This document shows positions 5,966-7,523 of a stretch of DNA of 7,523 bases, piece after piece (positions within the stretch are counted from its first letter, which is position 1; every line of letters starts with the position of its first letter). Position numbers and translations under genes: made by a program. The DNA lies in contig JASLJL010000428.1 in NCBI GenBank assembly GCA_030152405.1, positions 1 to 7,523 of the forward strand. The letters run 5' to 3'. The DNA is from Gordonia sp. (in: high G+C Gram-positive bacteria) (GTDB lineage: Bacteria; Actinomycetota; Actinomycetes; Mycobacteriales; Mycobacteriaceae). The notes under the pieces were generated by a model. That model was not told the origin of the DNA and did not search any database. It was given only the letters and a program-made list of their open reading frames with translations.

Positions 5966-5989
5966 CATACAACTAAATGGTTGTATGTT
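5962..5989 (+). promoter_or_regulatory. arsR promoter (consensus -35, leaderless)
   Basis: Perfect consensus -35 TTGACA (5962-5967), a 16-base spacer and -10 TATGTT (5984-5989; 4 of 6 against TATAAT). The hexamer ends 7 bases before the A of ATG 5996, so the message is predicted to be leaderless, and no convincing Shine-Dalgarno is present. The -35 overlaps the tetR stop codon (5963-5965). This AT-rich stretch stands out sharply from the surrounding GC-rich sequence. Confidence 0.62.
5965..5988. promoter_or_regulatory. ArsR-type operator palindrome
   Basis: ACATACAAC-N6-GTTGTATGT: perfect 9-bp arms around TAAATG. It fills the space from the end of the -35 to the -10 of the arsR promoter, so bound repressor would exclude RNA polymerase. 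Size, AT-rich arms and position are typical of ArsR/SmtB-family autoregulatory operators; the neighbouring ArsR protein is the obvious candidate. Confidence 0.7.
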
Positions 5990-5995
5990 TGAGTC

Positions 5996-6337
5996 ATGAC
6001 CGAGGACGACGAGGACAGGGCGGACGCCATGTTCCACGCGCTGTCCGACCGGACGCGACGGGACATCCTCCGCCGCGTCCTCGCCGGAGAGCACTCGGTC
6101 AGCGCGCTGGCGGAGAAGTACGACATGAGCTTCGCCGCGGTGCAGAAACACGTCGCCGTGCTCGAGAAGGCCGGGCTGCTGACCAAGCGGCGCGACGGAC
6201 GTCAGCAGATGGCGTCGGGCGACGTGAACGCTGTGCGATCGGTGTCGACGATGCTGTCGGACATCGAACAGATCTGGCGAGGGCGGATCGCTCGCATCGA
6301 CGAGCTCCTCGCCTCGGATGACCCCCGAAACCCCTGA
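5996..6337 (+). CDS. ArsR/SmtB-family winged-helix regulator (metal-site-free type)
   Basis: A 113-residue one-domain regulator. HALSDRTRRDILRRVLAGEHSV (14-35) is the typical ArsR start; SALAEKYDMSFAAVQKHVAVLEKAGLL (36-62) holds the helix-turn-helix, with recognition helix around 45-57. The wing is TKRRDGRQQM (63-72), followed by a long C-terminal dimer helix ending about residue 105. It contains no cysteine, so the Cys metal or arsenic sites of classical members are absent. The 'AAVQKHVAVLEKAGLL' subtype is regularly found directly upstream of, or fused to, SRPBCC/AHSA1 proteins, as here (35-base gap to the next gene). ATG 5996 fits the leaderless promoter; the next in-frame ATG (codon 12) would cut helix 1. 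Likely a repressor of itself and the SRPBCC gene, released by an unknown, probably small organic, signal. Confidence 0.88.
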   Translation: MTEDDEDRADAMFHALSDRTRRDILRRVLAGEHSVSALAEKYDMSFAAVQKHVAVLEKAGLLTKRRDGRQQMASGDVNAVRSVSTMLSDIEQIWRGRIARIDELLASDDPRNP

Positions 6338-6372
6338 CCCACACTGCTTTTCAACAACAAGGAGCCAGAACC

Positions 6373-6858
6373 ATGCCTGTCGTCTCAGCCACCCCGAACC
6401 TCGACGACCTCACGTTGACGATCACCGCCGAATTCGCGGCGCCCGTCGACCGCGTCTGGCAGGTGTACGCCGACCCGCGCCAGCTGGAGCAGATCTGGGG
6501 CCCGCCCACCTTCCCGGCGACCTTCGTCGACTTCGACTTCGCCCCCGGCGGCGAAGCGCGCTACTACATGACGTCACCCGAGGGCGAGAAGTTCGGCGGC
6601 TGGTGGAAGTTCACCGCCATCGATCCGACGTCGACCATCGAGTTCACCGACGGATTCGCCGACAATGACCTCAATCCGGTCGAGGACATGCCCGTCTCGA
6701 CCAACGTCTTCGAGTTCACCACGATCGACGCGGGCACGCGGGCGGTGTACACCTCCACGTACGCCTCCGCCGACGACCTGCAGAAGGTGCTCGAGATGGG
6801 CGTCGTCGAGGGAGCGTCGAGCGCGATCAACCAGATCGACGCGCTCCTCGCGGCCTGA
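6373..6858 (+). CDS. SRPBCC-domain protein (AHSA1-like)
   Basis: A 161-residue protein of the START/SRPBCC ligand-binding superfamily, AHSA1-like subgroup. The first strand and helix read ITAEFAAPVDRVWQVYADPRQLEQIWGPP (17-45), with the classic FxAPxxxVWxxxxDPxxLxxxWGP pattern. PGGEARYYM (58-66), GGWWKF (75-80) and FEFTTIDAGTRAVYTSTY (113-130) follow, and the long C-terminal helix starts near 133 and runs to the end. Such proteins form a deep hydrophobic pocket; the natural ligand of this subgroup is unknown, and the bacterial members are not shown to act with Hsp90. The start is well supported by AAGGAG (6359-6364), 8 bases before ATG 6373. It is probably co-transcribed with arsR and so under the ArsR operator. 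The pairing suggests it binds or detoxifies the compound sensed by the regulator, but this is inference. It converges on the ArsR-rhodanese gene with a 10-base gap. Confidence 0.85.
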   Translation: MPVVSATPNLDDLTLTITAEFAAPVDRVWQVYADPRQLEQIWGPPTFPATFVDFDFAPGGEARYYMTSPEGEKFGGWWKFTAIDPTSTIEFTDGFADNDLNPVEDMPVSTNVFEFTTIDAGTRAVYTSTYASADDLQKVLEMGVVEGASSAINQIDALLAA

Positions 6859-6864
6859 CTGAGC

Positions 6865-6883
6865 CCACTCACACCACGAGTGG
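6865..6883. terminator. Possible bidirectional terminator hairpin at convergent gene ends
   Basis: CCACTC (6865-6870) and GAGTGG (6878-6883) form a perfect 6-bp stem with a 7-base loop. It starts 6 bases after the SRPBCC stop and includes the stop codon (6871-6869) and last codons of the gene on the other strand. No T-tract follows on either side, so it may instead be a chance repeat or an RNA-end stabiliser. Confidence 0.3.
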
Positions 6884-7519
6884 ACGGCCGGACCTCACCC
6901 ATGCGGTGATCCCGCCGTCCACTCGTTTCGCCGCTCGACCGAGACCGACGAGCACGGCGACGGCGTCCGCCGAGGCGACGCAGTACGGCCCCGAGCAGTA
7001 GGCGACGATGTCGGCCGACTCGGGGAGCTCGGCGATCCTGCGGTCGAGGTCCGCGACCGGAATCGACACGGCGCCCTCGACGTGCCCCCGGGCATAGTCG
7101 TCCACCGACCGCACGTCGACGAGCACGACTTCGTCCTCGCGAAGTCGGCGGTCGAGTTCGGCGACGTCGACGCTCTCCATCGCCGGCCGTTGCCGGTGCA
7201 GCTCGGCCAACTCGTCACGCAGTTCGGCGAGTGATCCCTCCGCGTAGTCGGCGAACGCGCCGAGGAACGCCGAGGTCTCGCTGCCGGCGATTCGATAGTG
7301 GACGCGGACACCGTCGCGCCGAGCCTGGACCAACTGCGCCGCACGGAGCTGCTGCAGCTGCGCCGACGTGTTCTTGACCGGGAGCCCGGTGGCCTCCGCG
7401 AGTTCCTCGACGGTGTGCTCGCCTGTCTCGAGCCGGTCCAGCAGTCGCAGTCGCAGTGGATTGGACAGTGCCTTGCCGATGCGTGACAGCTGCATGTAGA
7501 TCTCGTCGTCGCCACTCAT
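6869..7519 (-). CDS. ArsR-family regulator fused to a rhodanese domain
   Basis: A 216-residue, two-domain regulator. Residues 8-90 are an ArsR winged helix: IGKALSNPLRLRLLDRLETGEHTVEELAEATGLP (14-47), recognition region KNTSAQLQQLRAAQLV (49-64), wing RRDGVRVHYRI (67-77). A helical linker (95-112) leads to a rhodanese domain (116-216) with VVLVDVRSVDDYARGHVEGAVSIPV (131-155), an active-site loop CSGPYC at 175-180 (C175 the expected persulfide-bearing cysteine) and a C-terminal GGITAW (202-207). This architecture is known, for example M. tuberculosis Rv0324 (about 226 residues), and is thought to sense sulfur or redox state through cysteine chemistry. The two cysteines, C175 and C180, are the only ones in the protein and could form a disulfide or polysulfide switch. 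The usual Arg after the first Cys is Ser here. ATG 7519 gives the full ArsR N-terminus; only 4 bases upstream are visible, so its promoter and operator cannot be judged. Confidence 0.9.
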   Translation of the reverse strand: MSGDDEIYMQLSRIGKALSNPLRLRLLDRLETGEHTVEELAEATGLPVKNTSAQLQQLRAAQLVQARRDGVRVHYRIAGSETSAFLGAFADYAEGSLAELRDELAELHRQRPAMESVDVAELDRRLREDEVVLVDVRSVDDYARGHVEGAVSIPVADLDRRIAELPESADIVAYCSGPYCVASADAVAVLVGLGRAAKRVDGGITAWVRSGRPLVV

Positions 7520-7523
7520 GACG

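Overview
The window looks like chromosome of a high-GC actinobacterium. The base composition is about two-thirds G+C by eye. Gene content and order point to the Mycobacteriales, in a Gordonia- or Rhodococcus-like member rather than Mycobacterium itself, although the genus is an inference. The Lhr-Nei2 pair followed nearby by a GlpD2-type glycerol-3-phosphate dehydrogenase recalls the M. tuberculosis Rv3296-Rv3297-Rv3302c neighbourhood. No mobile element, RNA gene or CRISPR array was found, and no gap between genes exceeds 300 bases.

Layout: (1) 1-1399, a DNA-repair pair on the + strand: the 3' end of the helicase gene lhr and, 4 bases later, the nei2 glycosylase gene. (2) 1400-1902, a small flavin/PNPOx-like gene whose upstream region resembles a leaderless, DosR/DevR-type promoter. 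(3) 1913-5217, glycerol catabolism: glpD (-) and glpK (+) diverge from a 47-base region holding one near-perfect palindrome, TGTGAC-N2-GTCACA, which is a good candidate for a shared operator. glpK ends at a hairpin. (4) 5281-5965, a divergent pair: a 35-residue single-pass membrane protein (-) and a TetR-family regulator (+). Two copies of the same palindrome, 32 bases apart, lie between or over their promoters. (5) 5962-6858, an ArsR-type regulator with a strong promoter and a 9-bp-arm palindrome, followed by an SRPBCC/AHSA1 protein. (6) 6869-7519, a complete ArsR-rhodanese fusion on the - strand, converging on the SRPBCC gene.

How the parts work together: GlpK phosphorylates glycerol and GlpD oxidises the product to dihydroxyacetone phosphate, so the shared palindrome would couple both steps. 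The right-hand 2.1 kb holds three different one-component regulators, two of which sit beside the gene they probably control. A recurring theme is leaderless expression. In front of the PNPOx-like gene, tetR and arsR, a -10-like hexamer ends 7 bases before the A of the ATG, and none of the three has a convincing Shine-Dalgarno. The SRPBCC gene and the small membrane protein gene do have one.

The least described item is the tiny membrane protein gene at 5281-5388 with its dual-operator TetR partner. It would be missed by any annotation with a 60-residue cut-off.
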